From: Ferruginibacter sp. | GTDB lineage: Bacteria > Bacteroidota > Bacteroidia > Chitinophagales > Chitinophagaceae | Assembly: GCA_019638525.1 (NCBI GenBank) | Contig: JAHBTO010000001.1 | Coordinates: 1 to 64,000 of the forward strand | Reading direction: 5' to 3' | Length of the DNA stretch: 64,000 nt | Shown here: positions 63,634 through 64,000 of the stretch, one piece after another | Layout: each line of letters begins with the position of its first letter | Numbering within the stretch: the first letter of the stretch is position 1 | Notes under the pieces: generated by a model | Told to the model about the DNA's origin: nothing | The model's database searches: none | What the model saw: only the letters and a program-made list of their open reading frames with translations | Position numbers and translations under genes: made by a program

Positions 63634-64000
63634 ATGAAAAAATATTTACTCATACTATTTATTTTAACCGGCAGTTGCTTTAGCGCCTTTGCTCAAGACA
63701 ACAATACAGGTAACGAAACAACAAGGCAGGAAAAGATTCAAGCCCTTTATGTGGCTTATGTAACTCAGCAATTACAGCTAACACCCGACGAAGCACAAAA
63801 ATTTTGGCCTGTACACAGTCAGTTTATTGCCGAAATAAGAGCAATTAAAAAAGATTTGCCTGAACTGGATCAACAACAGGCTCGCCTGGATATAAAAAAG
63901 AGATACCTTAATAGTTTTAATAAGATATTAGGCCCTAATCGCTGTGATCGTTTCTTTCGCCTGGAAAGCGAATTCAGGAAAAAACTAATAGACAAGTTAA
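63634..64000 (+). CDS. Spy/CpxP-like periplasmic protein (partial, C-terminus cut)
   Basis: The first 122 codons are present; the gene runs off the right edge. A signal peptide (1-21, ending AFAQ) precedes an all-helical region with LTPDEAQKFWPVHSQF (about residues 50-65), an LTPeQ-like motif that recalls Spy/CpxP and related periplasmic helical proteins. Charged amphipathic helices with many Lys/Arg follow. It is third in the sigma factor unit, 7 nt after the repeat protein, so it may belong to an envelope-stress response controlled by that sigma factor. Confidence 0.72.
   Translation, partial: MKKYLLILFILTGSCFSAFAQDNNTGNETTRQEKIQALYVAYVTQQLQLTPDEAQKFWPVHSQFIAEIRAIKKDLPELDQQQARLDIKKRYLNSFNKILGPNRCDRFFRLESEFRKKLIDKL

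Overview
The window reads as a chromosomal segment of a Bacteroidota bacterium, most likely Chitinophagia (Chitinophagaceae-like). Grounds: AT-rich DNA; few purine-rich ribosome sites; promoters of the Bacteroidota type (TTTG, about 19-20 bp, TAnnTTTG); the division/cell-wall gene order typical of the phylum, without murF between murE and mraY; atpD-atpC apart from the other ATP synthase genes; a PorT-like type IX secretion protein and a metalloprotease with a sorting-type C-terminus; and several families largely seen in this phylum. No rRNA, tRNA, CRISPR array, IS element or prophage was recognised. Coding density is high and no clear pseudogene was found.

Layout. 1-10.1 kb (minus): the dcw cluster mraZ-rsmH-ftsL-ftsI-murE-mraY-murD-ftsW-murG (murG cut by the left edge), making lipid II and the septal synthase. 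10.3-11.7 kb: an ArsR-type regulator followed by an unlisted 26-residue peptide with three Cys-Cys pairs, then an AIM24/TIGR00266 protein. 11.8-18.8 kb: TetR regulator-TolC-adaptor-RND pump operon with a palindromic operator on its promoter. 19-23.7 kb: DUF502 protein, a secreted phospholipase C/S1-P1-like protein, an orphan histidine kinase, YqgE and a PlsC acyltransferase. 23.7-26.1 kb: atpD and atpC, split by a four-helix-bundle gene flanked by inverted arrays of a 7-bp repeat. 26.2-31.4 kb: a membrane-linked EEP-fold hydrolase and the glpK-glpD-glpF glycerol operon. 31.4-36.7 kb: a secreted EF-hand-like protein, a small His/Cys protein plus TonB receptor behind a candidate operator, DUF2721, DUF983 and SemiSWEET. 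36.7-43 kb: ABC exporter, ComM-type ATPase, MutS-like ATPase, dihydroorotase. 43-47.6 kb: Wzi/RemB-like outer-membrane protein, PorT-like protein, UbiE/MenG, EngB, YkuK. 47.7-50.8 kb: metalloprotease and partner, CoA-binding and DCC proteins. 51-56.4 kb: pyruvate dehydrogenase E2, DnaX, a GNAT-like protein and an unknown. 56.6-60 kb: phosphate-type porin divergent from a PhoU-like/Pit pair. 60-64 kb: galE, a stand-alone transketolase C-terminal half, then an ECF sigma factor, a membrane protein with three exact PxGYFx6IM repeats, and a Spy-like periplasmic protein cut by the right edge.

Most of the window is housekeeping. The places that deserve a second look are the repeat-flanked four-helix gene inside the atp operon (architecture like the intervening sequences of 23S rRNA genes), the ArsR/Cys-peptide pair, the sigma-linked triple-repeat protein, the operator upstream of the TonB receptor, the protease/partner pair, and a run of promoters whose -7 box lies only 4-9 nt from the start codon. 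Functions are assigned from motifs read by eye; no database search was possible.
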